From Agrostemma githago (lineage: Eukaryota > Streptophyta > Magnoliopsida > Caryophyllales > Caryophyllaceae): DNA of 64,000 bases. Of the stretch, positions 22,741 to 33,600 are shown piece after piece. The stretch covers positions 56,878,938 to 56,942,937 of the forward strand of contig OY288257.1 in NCBI GenBank assembly GCA_958450325.1, given 5' to 3'. Each line of letters starts with the position of its first letter. Positions within the stretch are counted from its first letter, which is position 1. Below the pieces are notes generated by a model. That model saw nothing but the letters and a program-made list of their open reading frames with translations. It made no database searches and was not told the DNA's origin. A program made the position numbers and the translations under genes.

Positions 22741-23607
22741 TTAAATTATGATCTGATGAAAGTATGATGAGCTGATGAAATTCTACATCATCAATAAGAA
22801 AAATTATTCGTTTTTAGATATTAATAAAAAAAACTTTAGAATCGTATAATACTCTTCTTAAGACTACAAATTGAAGCAAAAATCCCACATCGAAATATTA
22901 AAAAAAGAAAGTGATGAAATTTTATTATATAAATAAAAGTTATCATCGTCTTAAATATCAAACAGAAAACTTTTGAGTCCTAAAAAGAGTTCTTAAAACT
23001 ATGACGATATCAAACATAATTCTTTTTAGAATCTTTTGAGTCCTAAAAAGAGTTCTTAGAATATAAATTATGATGAGATATCATAAATAAGAGAAATCAT
23101 TCGTTTTAGATAATCATTTGTCTAAAAGTATACTTCGTAATAAGGTGATCGAATTCTATTATATAAATAAGAGTAATCGTTCGTCCTTAATAACTTATAT
23201 GGAAAAACAAAATCTTTTGGATCTTAAAAAAAATCTTAAGACCATAAACTTAATTAAGTAATATATCCCACACTTTTAAGTCTTAAAAAAAACTCTTAAG
23301 ACTATAAACTAGTAAAATTTCTCACATCGAAAAATTATTACAAAGTCATGAATTTAATAGATACAAAACAAACATCTGTTGAGTTTTAGAAAGGCTCTTA
23401 GGACTATAAAAAACTTAAGTAAAAATTTCTCTTTTGAGTCTTAAAAAAGCTCTTAAGACTATAAACGTGTGTGAAATTCTACATCATCAATAAGAGAAAT
23501 TATTCGTTTTTAGATAAAATCTTTGGACTCTTATAATAGCTCTTAAAGCTATAGATTGAATTAAAATTATCCACATCGAAAAATTGCATTAAGGTGATGA
23601 AATTCTA

Positions 23608-23815
23608 CTCCCTCCGAGTTCAAAACATTGACACCTTTGGATTTTGGGTGAAAAATAAGAATGGGCAAATGAGTGACTAAAAAAAGAAAGAGAAAGAAAG
23701 AGAAATGGGTGGCTAAATGTGAATCACACATTTATGGCAAAACATGGAAAGTGGATAAAAAAATCAAACTTGACCCAAAAAAGAATACGTGTTAATGATA
23801 GGAACTCGGAGGGAA
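23608..23815. mobile_element. Stowaway MITE
   Basis: CTCCCTCCGAGTTC at the left and GAACTCGGAGGGA at the right, flanked by TA (23606-23607 and 23816-23817). It is inserted in the promoter-like array. Confidence 0.8.
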
Positions 23816-23847
23816 TATTGTATAAATAAAAGTAATTATCGTCTTCA

Positions 23848-24327
23848 TGTAAGTTCTTTATATGAATTTATCATGTTCTTAATTAATAAACGAACCTAAC
23901 GATAAACTCAAAAGCGGAAGCTAAATTATAATTAAGATCTAGAAATAACCTCCAGCCATTGCTTAACGGATTCCTGAACAGCTTTGTCTACAACCCAATT
24001 TAATACCGTTCTCGAATACCGTCGACCGTCTTAACTATATTGTCGGTTCTAAATTCTTTCCTCTCAGATTTAGATGGTGTATATATGAATAGAGAAGATG
24101 AATATAGTGACCCTGAATAGCGTTGTATTTATACTAATCTTTCCATCAAAGATAAAGTTACAACTAGATAAACTTTCTGTATAGTGGTTAATGGAATATA
24201 GGATTATAGGAGATAAAGAGATAGATATTTATTAGAGTTTAGGTTGATCACCAAATGGACCACAATACAGTAACTCTAAACTGATCAAACAACTAATCAG
24301 TTATTAAGTCTATCATAAATTCTAACA
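23848..24327 (-). repeat. Copia 3' LTR
   Basis: Runs from TGTAAGTTCTTTATATG to AAATTCTAACA on the plus strand; in element sense it starts TGTTAGAATTTATGATAG. The polypurine tract AAGTGGGAGAA lies directly inside (24328-24338, minus strand). Confidence 0.95.
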
Positions 24328-24338
24328 TTCTCCCACTT
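24328..24338 (-). other. Copia polypurine tract
   Basis: Minus-strand AAGTGGGAGAA abuts the start of the 3' LTR, where it would prime second-strand DNA synthesis. Confidence 0.85.
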
Positions 24339-24587
24339 GGTCCATTTAAACGAGAAACCGCATATACGAATCATAGCGACTAATCCTCTTATTTAAGACG
24401 AGAATTAACCTTCCATGTATTACAATATACTCGGTCTATCAGCACTTTCAACTTAATGAATAAACCATATGTTTACTCTAGGTCAAAACAAAATGATATT
24501 TCTCAATAAACAAAATACGTACGTGTATAAATTAAAATGAGATAATATCCAACTGAATGAAAGGTTCAAAACAACATAATAAATGTA

Positions 24588-27500
24588 TCACATTTCGGGA
24601 CCAAGTCCCATACTTACTACATGACCCTTGAAATTCTTAATTTGCATGCCTTTAGTCAAGAGATCGGCAATCATAAGATCAGTGCTAATGTGGTCAACAG
24701 TCACTTTCTTCTCTTGAACACGTTCTCTAAGGGCCCGATACTTAATGTCGATGTGCTTACTTGCACCTCCACTCTTATTATTCTTAGCCATAGAGACAAC
24801 ACCTGTATTATCGCAATACATTTGTATTGGCCGACTAATAGAGTCAACAACTCTAAGACCAGATATGAAACCTTTCAGCCATACACCATGTGAGGTAGCC
24901 TCAAAACAAGAAATGAACTCAGCCTCCGTAGAAGAAGTGGCTACCACTGTCTGTTTGGTACTCCTCCAAGAAATAGCCCCGTCGGCTAGCATAAACACAT
25001 ATCCTGAGGTGGATTTTCGTGAATCAATGCAGCCAGCGTGGTCTGAATCGGAATACCCTACCACTTCAAGACTCTCAGTTCGTCTATACATAAGCATGTA
25101 ATTCTTAGTACCCTGAAGGTATCTCAACACTTTCTTTGCAGCTGTCCAGTGATCGATTCCTGGGTTACTCTGATATCTGCCTAATACTCCAACATATGCA
25201 ATGTCAGGTCTGGTACAGACCTGAGCATACATAATGCTACCAACTGCTGAAGCATAGGGAATATTTTTCATTTGTTCCCTCTCAATGTCATTCCCAGGAC
25301 ACTGGTCCAAACTGAACCGGTCACCTTTCACAATGGGTGCTACATTTGGTGAACAATCTTTCATTCTGAACCTTTCAAGTACTTTGTTGATATAGGCCTC
25401 CTGAGACAAGCCTAAAATGCCTCGGGATCTATCTCTATGGATCTTAATGCCAATGACATAAGATGCCTCACCCATATCCTTCATATCAAAGTTACTTGAA
25501 AGAAATTGTTTCACCTCACATAGAAACCCCTTATCATTGGTTGCTAGCAAAATATCATCCACATACAACACAAGGAAACAAATCTTACTCCCACTGACCT
25601 TGAGGTATATGCACTGATCCATGATGTTTTCTTCGAAGCCGAATGAAGAAATAACTTCGTGGAACTTCTTATACCATTGTCGGGAAGCTTGTTTCAAACC
25701 GTATATAGACTTATTCAGCTTACAAACCAAATGCTCACCATCACTAGAGAAGAATCCTTCAGGTTGTTTCATATAAACCTCTTCTTCTAGATCTCCATTG
25801 AGAAATGCCGTTTTCACATCCATCTGATGTAGCTCGAAATCAAAATGAGCTACTAATGCCATGACAACTCGGAGAGAATCTTTCTTGGATACAGGAGAGA
25901 AAGTCTCTGTGTAATCGATTCCTTCCCTTTGATTGAATCCTTTAGCAACGAGTCTTGCCTTATGCCTCTCGATGTTGCCGAGCGAGTCTTTCTTTGTCTT
26001 AAAGACCCACTTACATCCAATGGTTTTTGCACCATCAGGCAACTCGACGAGATCCCAGACTCCATTAGATGCCATAGAATTCATCTCATCTTTCATAGCA
26101 TTCATCCATAAGTTTGAATCTGTAGAACTTACGGCTTGTGAAAATGACAAAGGATCATTATCGGCTTCAACACAATAATCCAATTCTTGTAAATACACCA
26201 TAAAATCACCAGAAATTGCTGTTTTTCTTTCTCGGGTAGATCTTCTTAATGGAGCATGTTCACCCTCGGGTGGACCTTGCTCACCCTCGGGTGGACCTTG
26301 TTCACCCTCGGGCCGAACCTCCTCAGTCTCTACCACATTTCGTTCAGCAGTATGTGGAGTTTCTTTATTTGGTCGTTTAACACTCGGTTGGACTTGAGGA
26401 GTGTGAATGACGACCAACCGAACACCTGAGTCAGATGGTGGAACTTCATTGTGATCCTTTTCAGGAATAATTTCCCGAAATTGATCACTCCCACTGATCA
26501 AGTCATTCTCAAGAAATTTAGCATTTCTCGATTCCACAATTCTAGTGCTGTGAGATGGACAATAGAATCTATAACCCTTAGACTTCTCGGCATATTCAAT
26601 GAAATACCCACTAATAGTCCTTGGATCAAGTTTCTTTTCTTGTGGGTTATAAATTCTCACTTCAGACGGGCATCCCCAAATGCGTATATGTTGCAAACTC
26701 GGTTTCCAACCTTTGAATAACTCAAAAGGTGTCTTAGAGACGGCCTTGGTAGGAACCCGGTTTAATATATACGCTGCCGTTTTGAGAGCATCAACCCACA
26801 AAAATGATGGAAGATTAACATTACTTCGCATACTCCGCACCATGTTAATTAATGTCCGATTTCTTCTTTCTGCTACACCATTCTGGTCCGGAGAACCAGG
26901 CATGGTGTATTGGGCAACAATCCCATGCTCTTGAAGAAATTTAGCAAATGGACCATGTGCTTGTCCGTTCTCGGTGTATCTACCATAGTACTCACCACCT
27001 CGATCTGATCTTACGATTTTAATGCGCTTATCGCATTGGTTCTCTACTTCAACCTTAAACAATTTAAAGGCATCTAAAGCTTCGTCTTTGGAACGAAGTA
27101 AGTAGAGATTCATATATCGCGAATAATCATCAATGAAGGTGATAAAGTATTTTGGATCATTAGCGTTCATGTCCGGACAACAAATATCCGTGTGTATGAT
27201 TTCTAATAACTCATAACTCCTCTTAGCACCAGTTTTATGAGTATTAGTTTGCTTTCCCTTAATGCAACTAATACAATTCTCGAAATCGGTGAAGTCTAAG
27301 GTACTAAGTACCCCTTCTTTCACCAATCTCTTAACCCTCTGAATGGAGATGTGTCCCAATCTCCGGTGCCACAACATAGAAGAATTCTCATCCATAATAC
27401 ATCTTTTTAAACCAGTATTGACATGCATAGTGCTTTCAGTGATATCATTTTGCAAACTGAGACGATATAAATTTTCAGACAAAATACCGCAACCAATTAT

Positions 27501-28697
27501 TTCAGAATTCTTAAAAATATTAAAACCGGAGTCCGAAAATTTAAAAGAAAATCCAAAGCGTACAAGTCTGGAAATTGAAATCAAATTCCTAGCAAATTTA
27601 GGAACATAAAATGTCTCTTGCAAAACCAAATTAAAACCACTACTAAGAATTAAAGTGCATGTCCCGATGGCTTCCACATGTGATCCCATCCGATTTTCTG
27701 AATAGATAGAGGCTTCACTGCCCACCGGTTTCCTTAGGTTTGTCATACCCTGCAAGGTATTCGAAACATGGATTGCAGTGCCAGAGCCAATCCACCATGT
27801 ATTATGATTCAAAACCATATTAGATTCATAACATACATGTGCTAGAAAATTACCTTTCTTTTTCAGCCAGACTTTGAATTTAGGGCAATCTTTCTTCATG
27901 TGTCCCTTCTTTTTACAGAAGAAACACGAAGATTCCTTCTTTATGACTGACTGAGCTGGAACCTTCCCCTTTCCTTTGTCTTTAGTGTGATCATCACCCT
28001 TCTTTTTAGAAATGGTGAAGTTCACCTTTTCACCTTCTTCCAGTAGCAATCTACCCTCCTCCTGAACACACATGGTCATAAGCTCATTAATAGACCATTT
28101 ATCCTTATGTGTGTTGTAGGATATCTTAAATGGGGCATATTGTGAAGGAAGAGTGCATAAAATGAAGTGTACCAGAAAGGAGTCGGACATAGTAACCTCC
28201 AAGCCTTTAAGTTGAGCCGCAATATCCCTCATGCGCATGATATACTCACGCACGCCTTTAGTTTGAGTGAGCTTTAGGGATGAAAATTGCATAATTAAGG
28301 TACTGGCAAGAGATTTGTCTGAAGTCACATACTGCTCATCGATGGCCTTAATTAGGTCTTTAACCTTATCATACTTATCAACTGAACCACGAATACTAGC
28401 ACATAACCTGGTCTTTATGAACATAATGGAGAGACGGTTAGATCTCTCCCACTTTTCATAAAGATCTACCTCATCAGGTTCACTAGCTTCTGTTATACTA
28501 GGTGGTTCGTCTTTCCTTATAGCATAATCAATATCCATCCATCCTAACTGCAGTAGTACTCTCTCTTTCCAGACCTTATAATTTTCACCATTCAATTCAG
28601 GAATGTCAAATTTGACATCAGAAGAACTACCAGACAAAATAACTGCAAATAAATAAATAACATGCTTATTAATAATTTGAGACATAACTATAATCAT
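24588..28697 (-). CDS. Copia gag-pol polyprotein, full length, protease active site altered
   Basis: 1369 codons without a break. Residues 1-250 are gag. The zinc knuckle is C258-C261-H266-C271. The protease segment is WWIGSG at 301-306, where the catalytic Asp expected in D(S/T)G is Gly304 (GGC). Integrase has H444, H449, C475, C478, then D504, D565 and E610. Reverse transcriptase has YVDD at 1045-1048, and RNase H with YSDSDHAG and SSTEAE follows. A PEGEQGP hinge repeats near 796-812. Alternative start codons exist at residue 5. All other catalytic residues look intact. The element probably needs protease from a related copy, if it moves at all. Lineage within Copia not assigned. Confidence 0.95.
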   Translation of the reverse strand: MIIVMSQIINKHVIYLFAVILSGSSSDVKFDIPELNGENYKVWKERVLLQLGWMDIDYAIRKDEPPSITEASEPDEVDLYEKWERSNRLSIMFIKTRLCASIRGSVDKYDKVKDLIKAIDEQYVTSDKSLASTLIMQFSSLKLTQTKGVREYIMRMRDIAAQLKGLEVTMSDSFLVHFILCTLPSQYAPFKISYNTHKDKWSINELMTMCVQEEGRLLLEEGEKVNFTISKKKGDDHTKDKGKGKVPAQSVIKKESSCFFCKKKGHMKKDCPKFKVWLKKKGNFLAHVCYESNMVLNHNTWWIGSGTAIHVSNTLQGMTNLRKPVGSEASIYSENRMGSHVEAIGTCTLILSSGFNLVLQETFYVPKFARNLISISRLVRFGFSFKFSDSGFNIFKNSEIIGCGILSENLYRLSLQNDITESTMHVNTGLKRCIMDENSSMLWHRRLGHISIQRVKRLVKEGVLSTLDFTDFENCISCIKGKQTNTHKTGAKRSYELLEIIHTDICCPDMNANDPKYFITFIDDYSRYMNLYLLRSKDEALDAFKLFKVEVENQCDKRIKIVRSDRGGEYYGRYTENGQAHGPFAKFLQEHGIVAQYTMPGSPDQNGVAERRNRTLINMVRSMRSNVNLPSFLWVDALKTAAYILNRVPTKAVSKTPFELFKGWKPSLQHIRIWGCPSEVRIYNPQEKKLDPRTISGYFIEYAEKSKGYRFYCPSHSTRIVESRNAKFLENDLISGSDQFREIIPEKDHNEVPPSDSGVRLVVIHTPQVQPSVKRPNKETPHTAERNVVETEEVRPEGEQGPPEGEQGPPEGEHAPLRRSTRERKTAISGDFMVYLQELDYCVEADNDPLSFSQAVSSTDSNLWMNAMKDEMNSMASNGVWDLVELPDGAKTIGCKWVFKTKKDSLGNIERHKARLVAKGFNQREGIDYTETFSPVSKKDSLRVVMALVAHFDFELHQMDVKTAFLNGDLEEEVYMKQPEGFFSSDGEHLVCKLNKSIYGLKQASRQWYKKFHEVISSFGFEENIMDQCIYLKVSGSKICFLVLYVDDILLATNDKGFLCEVKQFLSSNFDMKDMGEASYVIGIKIHRDRSRGILGLSQEAYINKVLERFRMKDCSPNVAPIVKGDRFSLDQCPGNDIEREQMKNIPYASAVGSIMYAQVCTRPDIAYVGVLGRYQSNPGIDHWTAAKKVLRYLQGTKNYMLMYRRTESLEVVGYSDSDHAGCIDSRKSTSGYVFMLADGAISWRSTKQTVVATSSTEAEFISCFEATSHGVWLKGFISGLRVVDSISRPIQMYCDNTGVVSMAKNNKSGGASKHIDIKYRALRERVQEKKVTVDHISTDLMIADLLTKGMQIKNFKGHVVSMGLGPEM

Positions 28698-29772
28698 GCT
28701 TTACCAATGTAAAATCATGCTAATATGAATCTAGTGACATAAAACTTGCCTGTGGGCTAAAGTCCTACTCAAATTAGACTCATAATAATTTTAATTATTT
28801 TAATTAACTCAATGATGAGACTATTAAATTTTTATTTCTTAACTCCTGTGGGTAGATCAAGAAATATAGTTTAATATTCATCCTAATTAATCATACAAAT
28901 ATAACAAAATTTTCTGTGGGTATATTTTATTATATTACGTACGATTGATTACAATTAATGTTTAGTTACTACATGTGATTTCCAAAACGAAATTTCAAAC
29001 AATCAGAGATGCTGTGGCTACTCCCTAATCAATAAAATTTACGAATCACTCAACATTACTTTATTAATCTATATATTTTAGCTTAAGGTATATAGACAGC
29101 TTAAAACCGACATAATAATAATTCTAGATTTATTATGTGAAACTTAATATTCATATGACCGGAAAGATAACTTATTATTTGACTTAACAAAATATCTGAA
29201 TATCATACGAAAAAAAAATATACACATGTGATTAATTACTATGAAAGACACATGCAAAACTGTATTCTCATCATATCATATCATATCATATCATATCATA
29301 TCATATCATATCATATATATAATGAAATAACAATAGCTAAAAGAAAGTGGCTTCAAAAAATGAGTACGACTATACATGAAACAATGCTTACAGGTACAGC
29401 TTAGTAACAATCCGCATGTGAAGCTTAATTAAGTAACAACATAATAGCATATTAGCATGTGAAGGTGCAAGTCCACGTGTACTTTCCACAAAAATAAATT
29501 GCATATTTGCTAATGTCATGGGGAAAGAGTTCTTCTTTATCTCCTTGATTTGCGTAAATATTACTCAGTATGTTACTTACATAAGAAAGTGAGAATCAAC
29601 AGAAGATAAAACCAAGGTGCATAATAATTCCCCACTTCATAAAATATACGGCATGATACGTTACTACAACAACCGTAAATTCAATACTCATAGATGGCGA
29701 ATTAACAATAGTAACTGAAATACGACAACAAAAATTCGACCCGGAAGAATAAGCAAGACAGAGGTATAAACT
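28698..29772 (-). other. Copia 5' leader
   Basis: About 1.07 kb between primer site and gag, AT-rich, without ORFs. It contains a (TATCA)n run at about 29275-29316 and several CTGTGGGT repeats between 28740 and 28925. Packaging signals would be expected here but cannot be recognised. Confidence 0.7.
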
Positions 29773-29789
29773 GAAGCTCTGATACCAAA
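29773..29789 (-). other. Copia primer-binding site (tRNA-iMet)
   Basis: In element sense the sequence right after the 5' LTR reads TTTGGTATCAGAGCTTC; TGGTATCAGAGC matches the 3' end of plant initiator tRNA-Met. Confidence 0.92.
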
Positions 29790-30267
29790 TATAAGTTCTT
29801 TATATGAATTTATCATGTTCTTAATTAATAAACGAACCTAACGATAAACTCAAAAGCGGAAGCTAAATTATAATTAAGATCTAGAAATAACCTCCAGCCA
29901 TTGCTTAACGGATTCCTGAACAGCTTTGTCTACAACCCAATTTAATACCGTTCTCGAATACCGTCGACCGTCTTAACTATATTGTCGGTTCTAAATTCTT
30001 TCCTCTCAGATTTAGATGGTGTATATATGAATAGAGAAGATGAATATAGTGACCCTGAATAGCGTTGTATTTATACTAATCTTTCCATCAAAGATAAAGT
30101 TACAACTAGATAAACTTTCTGTATAGTGGTTAATGGAATATAGGATTGTAGGAGATAAGAGATAGATATTTATTAGGGTTTAGGTGATCACCAAATGGAC
30201 CACAATACAGTAACTCTAAACTGATCAAACAACTAATCAGTTATTAAGTCTATCATAAATTCTAACA
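29790..30267 (-). repeat. Copia 5' LTR
   Basis: Near-identical to 23848-24327. Its internal edge is TATAAGTTC rather than TGTAAGTTC, so the terminal CA (in element sense) has become TA. The outer edge AAATTCTAACA is intact. Confidence 0.95.
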
Positions 30268-30540
30268 CTTTAGATATCAATTAAATTTTTTTTGAGTACA
30301 AAAAAGAGTTCTTAAAACCATAAATTTAAGTAGAATTATCATACATCGAAAATTTATGATGAGCCGACGAAATTTTATACTACGAAATATATCATAAATA
30401 AGATAAATTATTCGTTTTAGATATTAACCAGAAAAATCTTTTGAGTCTTATAACAATTCTTAAGACTATAAATTAAAGTAAAATTATATCACAAAAATCA
30501 AGAAATAATAAGAAGATGAAATTCTATTATATAAATAAAA
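30268..30540 (+). repeat. Array of snRNA-promoter-like repeats, part 3
   Basis: The last recognisable pieces of the array, with TCATACATCG near 30345 and ATTATATAAATAAAAG near 30525. From 30541 to 30801 the sequence has a partial Stowaway-like edge (ACTCCATCCGTTCCAACC at about 30641) and otherwise no features. Confidence 0.6.
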
Positions 30541-30801
30541 GTATGTCCACCAATAGTTTCACAAATTTATGCAATCCTCGAACCTGGTGTCATTATCATT
30601 TTCACTAAGAATAGGCCCTGCGTTCCAACTAGTTTAATACTCCATCCGTTCCAACCATTTGTATACGTTTACTTTATGCACGTATGTCGATACTCGTTTT
30701 CTTTTGTCTATATCTTTAGTTACGTGTTACTAAAAATTATAAAAATTTGATATTAATAATGTATTTTATTAGACGATTTAAACAAAATCCCACATGACTA
30801 T

Positions 30802-33031
30802 TGTGGACATGACATAGGTCCATCCCGTCGCGGCCACGCGCGGGTTGGGGGCGGCGAATGAATCTCGTGTGAGATGGATCTCGGATTGAAATTTAAATCT
30901 AAACGGAGTCGCCACCGAATTTTGTGGGAATTCGAACCCGTTCGAACCCACTCTATATCTTAGTGGGCCGTGCACAGAGTACGGCCCATTTCGATTTCAG
31001 AGTTTATGGGGTTCGTTCCTTTGCATTGCGATACCGATACCGACATTATCAGTAATCGTGTATTAAATGACTCTCGTATGCCAATGGTTTCGGACATCCG
31101 GAAACCACGGTTCTGAGTAAGGGGTGAGGGTACGTGTTGGGAAGTTCACAAAGAACACTCAACCCCGCCCGCACTTAGCGGCCTCTACTTAGATATCGTT
31201 CGTTGTTCGTGTACGCGCGTTAGTTTGACGGTTGAATGATATGCAAACAATGTTTTGACTAAACATTTGAATTATGTTTGACTACGTCGTTTAATGCATC
31301 TAAACTAACGTCAAAGTTGTTTTAGCATGCGAGGTTCATTTTAGTATAATAAAACAAACAACGAAATAAAAGAAAAGGTGCGACAACAGATTACAATATA
31401 CGAGCGGCATACCACCTGGAAATACAATGCCACAAACGATAAAATACAACAATTGCGATAATGACGAAGTGCAAATGATTTAGAAGACGTAAATATGGTA
31501 CGATGCATGGTTTTGAAAAGACGAACACGTGATGGACTTGACAAGTGATGACCGAAGTCGTTAAAGGAAATCGGGACTTGAAATATGTTGGAAGACTCAC
31601 GGTTCTGTCGTGATAAGGGCCACTCGATCGAGTCATTGAGGGACTCGACCGAGTGGACCCAAAAAAACCTTCTGTCCGGATTTGGAGATACCACTCGATC
31701 GAGTCAGGCGCGACACTCGATTGAGTGGTCCTCGAAGAAGCATTCTGCCTCTGTTTTTTGGGATGTCACTCGATCGAGTGGCCTATGGCACTCGGTCGAG
31801 TGATCCCTGTACTAACTATGGTTCGTTTTGACTTTGATTTTGAAATTGCTTTCGGCTTTGAAAATCGATAATTTGGTTAAGTCGCGTAAAAATATGATAC
31901 GATTTATACTCGACTTAAATTTTGATACTCGTAATATTCGATGTTTGATTATAGAACCAATATCTAATATTTAGAGTGAATTTTGTAAAAAGATGTCTGT
32001 AAACCATTTTTTTGATTGATTCCTTTAGATCCAACATTCGACTATAGAGTCGATATCGAATCCTAAGGATGACGCTTTATGACTAATTACGATAGTAGTA
32101 CGATAATATCGATATTAGAAACGAGAAAAATAAAATAGGAATAAAATGACGATGATGACGCAAGATGGTCGAAAAAACGAGAAAAAGGAAGAGAAAGAGA
32201 GAAATCGGGATTTGTCACACCCTCAACCTACATGCTAAATTATTTCGAAAACGGACTCGTAATAGCGGCCTAGGCGCGGGAGCGTTAAGATGTATATAGA
32301 AGAGTTATGGTGTGTATAATTGGGAGGGATTTGACGAGTTTTGCTCTCGGGTCTTTGATGAGTTTTGATCTCGGGTTTCCTAAAGGATTTCTAGAGGAAA
32401 AATCGGGATTGGATGTGTATAATCTGCCTAGGATTGCTTAAAGTTTTTTTGTGTATCATGTGTTGAATTGTTGTGTCAGGAATTGTAATTGTTGTATTGT
32501 ATGTGTGTAGGGGAGTGTATTTATAAGAGAGGTTTCCAGCTTTGGCTAGGAAAGGTAGTAGTCTTGGATGAGAAGAAACCTACTTTGGATAGGAAAAGCC
32601 GGTTGTAGATGGGAGGAAACACCCGATTTTTGGATAGGTTTTAGGGAAGAAATCCTATCCTAAATAGAAGAGATTTTGCATGCAGCTGATATTTGGTGGT
32701 TTTTGACTTCGAGTCGGACTCTTGGGGCTTTACGCGGCTGATTTGTGTCTCGGAAACAGCTTTGACCGGGGTTTGACCCGGTCGCTAAAAGACGATTTTA
32801 TTTCCGGTGTCGGTTTTGACCCAAATTAGTCTTATGTTATTGGAAACGACCCACTGGGCCTGAATTTGTGGTCGGTTTGGTGATATTTTTACTCCGCTAA
32901 AAGCTCGTGCCAAATACTATTGATTCCGAGTCGAAAATCGAGCGTATTAAGTCATGTTTACGTCCGATCATCATCGGGTGTTTTTTTGGAAACTGCTATA
33001 GACACCTAGCGGCAAAATGTGGGTGTCTACA
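30802..33031 (-). repeat. Tat-A 3' LTR (complete)
   Basis: 2230 bp; in element sense it starts TGTAGACACCCACATTTTG and ends CCTATGTCATGTCCACA. Five bases before it are ACTAT (30797-30801), the expected left target duplication; its partner is outside the window. A minus-strand TATA box (TTATAAATAC) lies near 32519. The small ORFs here are chance frames. Confidence 0.9.
31620..31803. promoter_or_regulatory. ACTCGATCGAGT palindrome cluster of Tat-A 3' LTR
   Basis: At least six copies, including CACTCGATCGAGT near 31621, ACTCGACCGAGTG near 31651, CACTCGATCGAGT near 31692, CACTCGATTGAGTG near 31714 and CACTCGATCGAGTG near 31767. The variants are mostly C-to-T or G-to-A changes. The same cluster recurs in the right LTR at about 38756-38936. 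Here the cluster lies in the element-downstream part of the LTR rather than before its TATA box. Confidence 0.6.
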
Positions 33032-33048
33032 GAGCCCCTACTCTGACT
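33032..33048 (-). other. Tat-A polypurine tract
   Basis: Minus strand AGTCAGAGTAGGGGCTC immediately precedes the 3' LTR start TGTAGACACCC. The Tat-B counterpart at 45717 reads AGTCAGAGTGGGGGCTT. Confidence 0.75.
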
Positions 33049-33220
33049 AAGGCTTGGACAAGGCGAAAGTCAGAGTAGCTACCAGGTCAATCGAGGATTA
33101 AGACCTGGCAGACTTCTGGTCGGGTCGTTTATAGTCCATTAGACTTGCGTGAAAGGGCTCGCCAGCCATAAGATAAAAATCATGCCTGAGTTCTGTTACC
33201 TGGGATAGCTCCGTGGGGAC

Positions 33221-33600
33221 TTGTTCTTGAAGCCCTGGGTGTATCTGTATGCGGATACATCCCATCTTGGAGCTGCGCGGGAGCTTGCCTAAGAAGCCCT
33301 GGGTGTATCTGTTTGCAGATACATCCCATCTCAGAACTACGCGAGAGCTTGCCTAAGAAGCCCTGGGTGTGCCCGTTTGCAGACACATCCCGATTACGCG
33401 GGATTATGCGGGAGCTTGCCTAGGAAGCCCTGGGTGTGCCCGTTCGCAGACATATCTCGATTCAGAATTACGCGGGAGCCTGCCTAAGAAGCCCTGGGTG
33501 TGTCCGTTTGCAGACACATCCCAACTCAGAATTACGCGGGAGCTTGCCTAAGAAGCCCTGGGTGTACCTATATGTAGGCACATCCCGTGTTTATTTTAGG
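33221..33600. repeat. Minisatellite of six 64-bp units with a conserved hairpin
   Basis: Six units of about 64 bp follow the plan GCGGGAGCTTGCCTAAGAAG, CCCTGGGTGT, a hairpin, CATCCC, CAGAATTAC. The hairpin arms are TGTATC/GATACA in units 1-2 and TGTGTC/GACACA in unit 5, with intermediate forms in units 3, 4 and 6. Tat-B has a single related unit near 45890-45935. The array lies in the 3' non-coding region of Tat-A. Confidence 0.85.

Larger units (their letters stand above)
22306..23847 (+). repeat. Array of snRNA-promoter-like repeats, part 2
   Basis: Continues the 12240-13621 array after CACTA-1. TCCCACATCG is intact at 22883-22892, followed 35 bp later by TATAAATAA; TCTCACATCG occurs near 23315 and TCCACATCG near 23568. 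AGTCTTAA/TTAAGACT hairpins recur, for example near 23280-23300 and 23440-23460. It is interrupted by a Harbinger MITE, a Stowaway MITE and, at 23848, the Copia element. Confidence 0.72.
23848..30267 (-). mobile_element. Young, complete Ty1/copia retrotransposon
   Basis: Two LTRs of 480 and 478 bp, a tRNA-iMet primer site, a polypurine tract and a single gag-pol frame in the correct Copia order (PR-INT-RT-RNase H), all on the minus strand. The target duplication is CTTCA (23843-23847) and CTTTA (30268-30272), identical but for one base. The LTRs differ by three substitutions and two one-base indels by eye, so insertion is recent. It interrupts the snRNA-promoter-like array. Confidence 0.95.

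Noticed and set aside
24621..28461. Plus-strand ORFs within the Copia element
   Set aside because: Antisense shadows of the intact 1369-codon gag-pol frame.
30641..30760. Complete Stowaway MITE
   Set aside because: One edge (ACTCCATCCGTTCC) fits, but I cannot find the matching inverted end or TA duplication.
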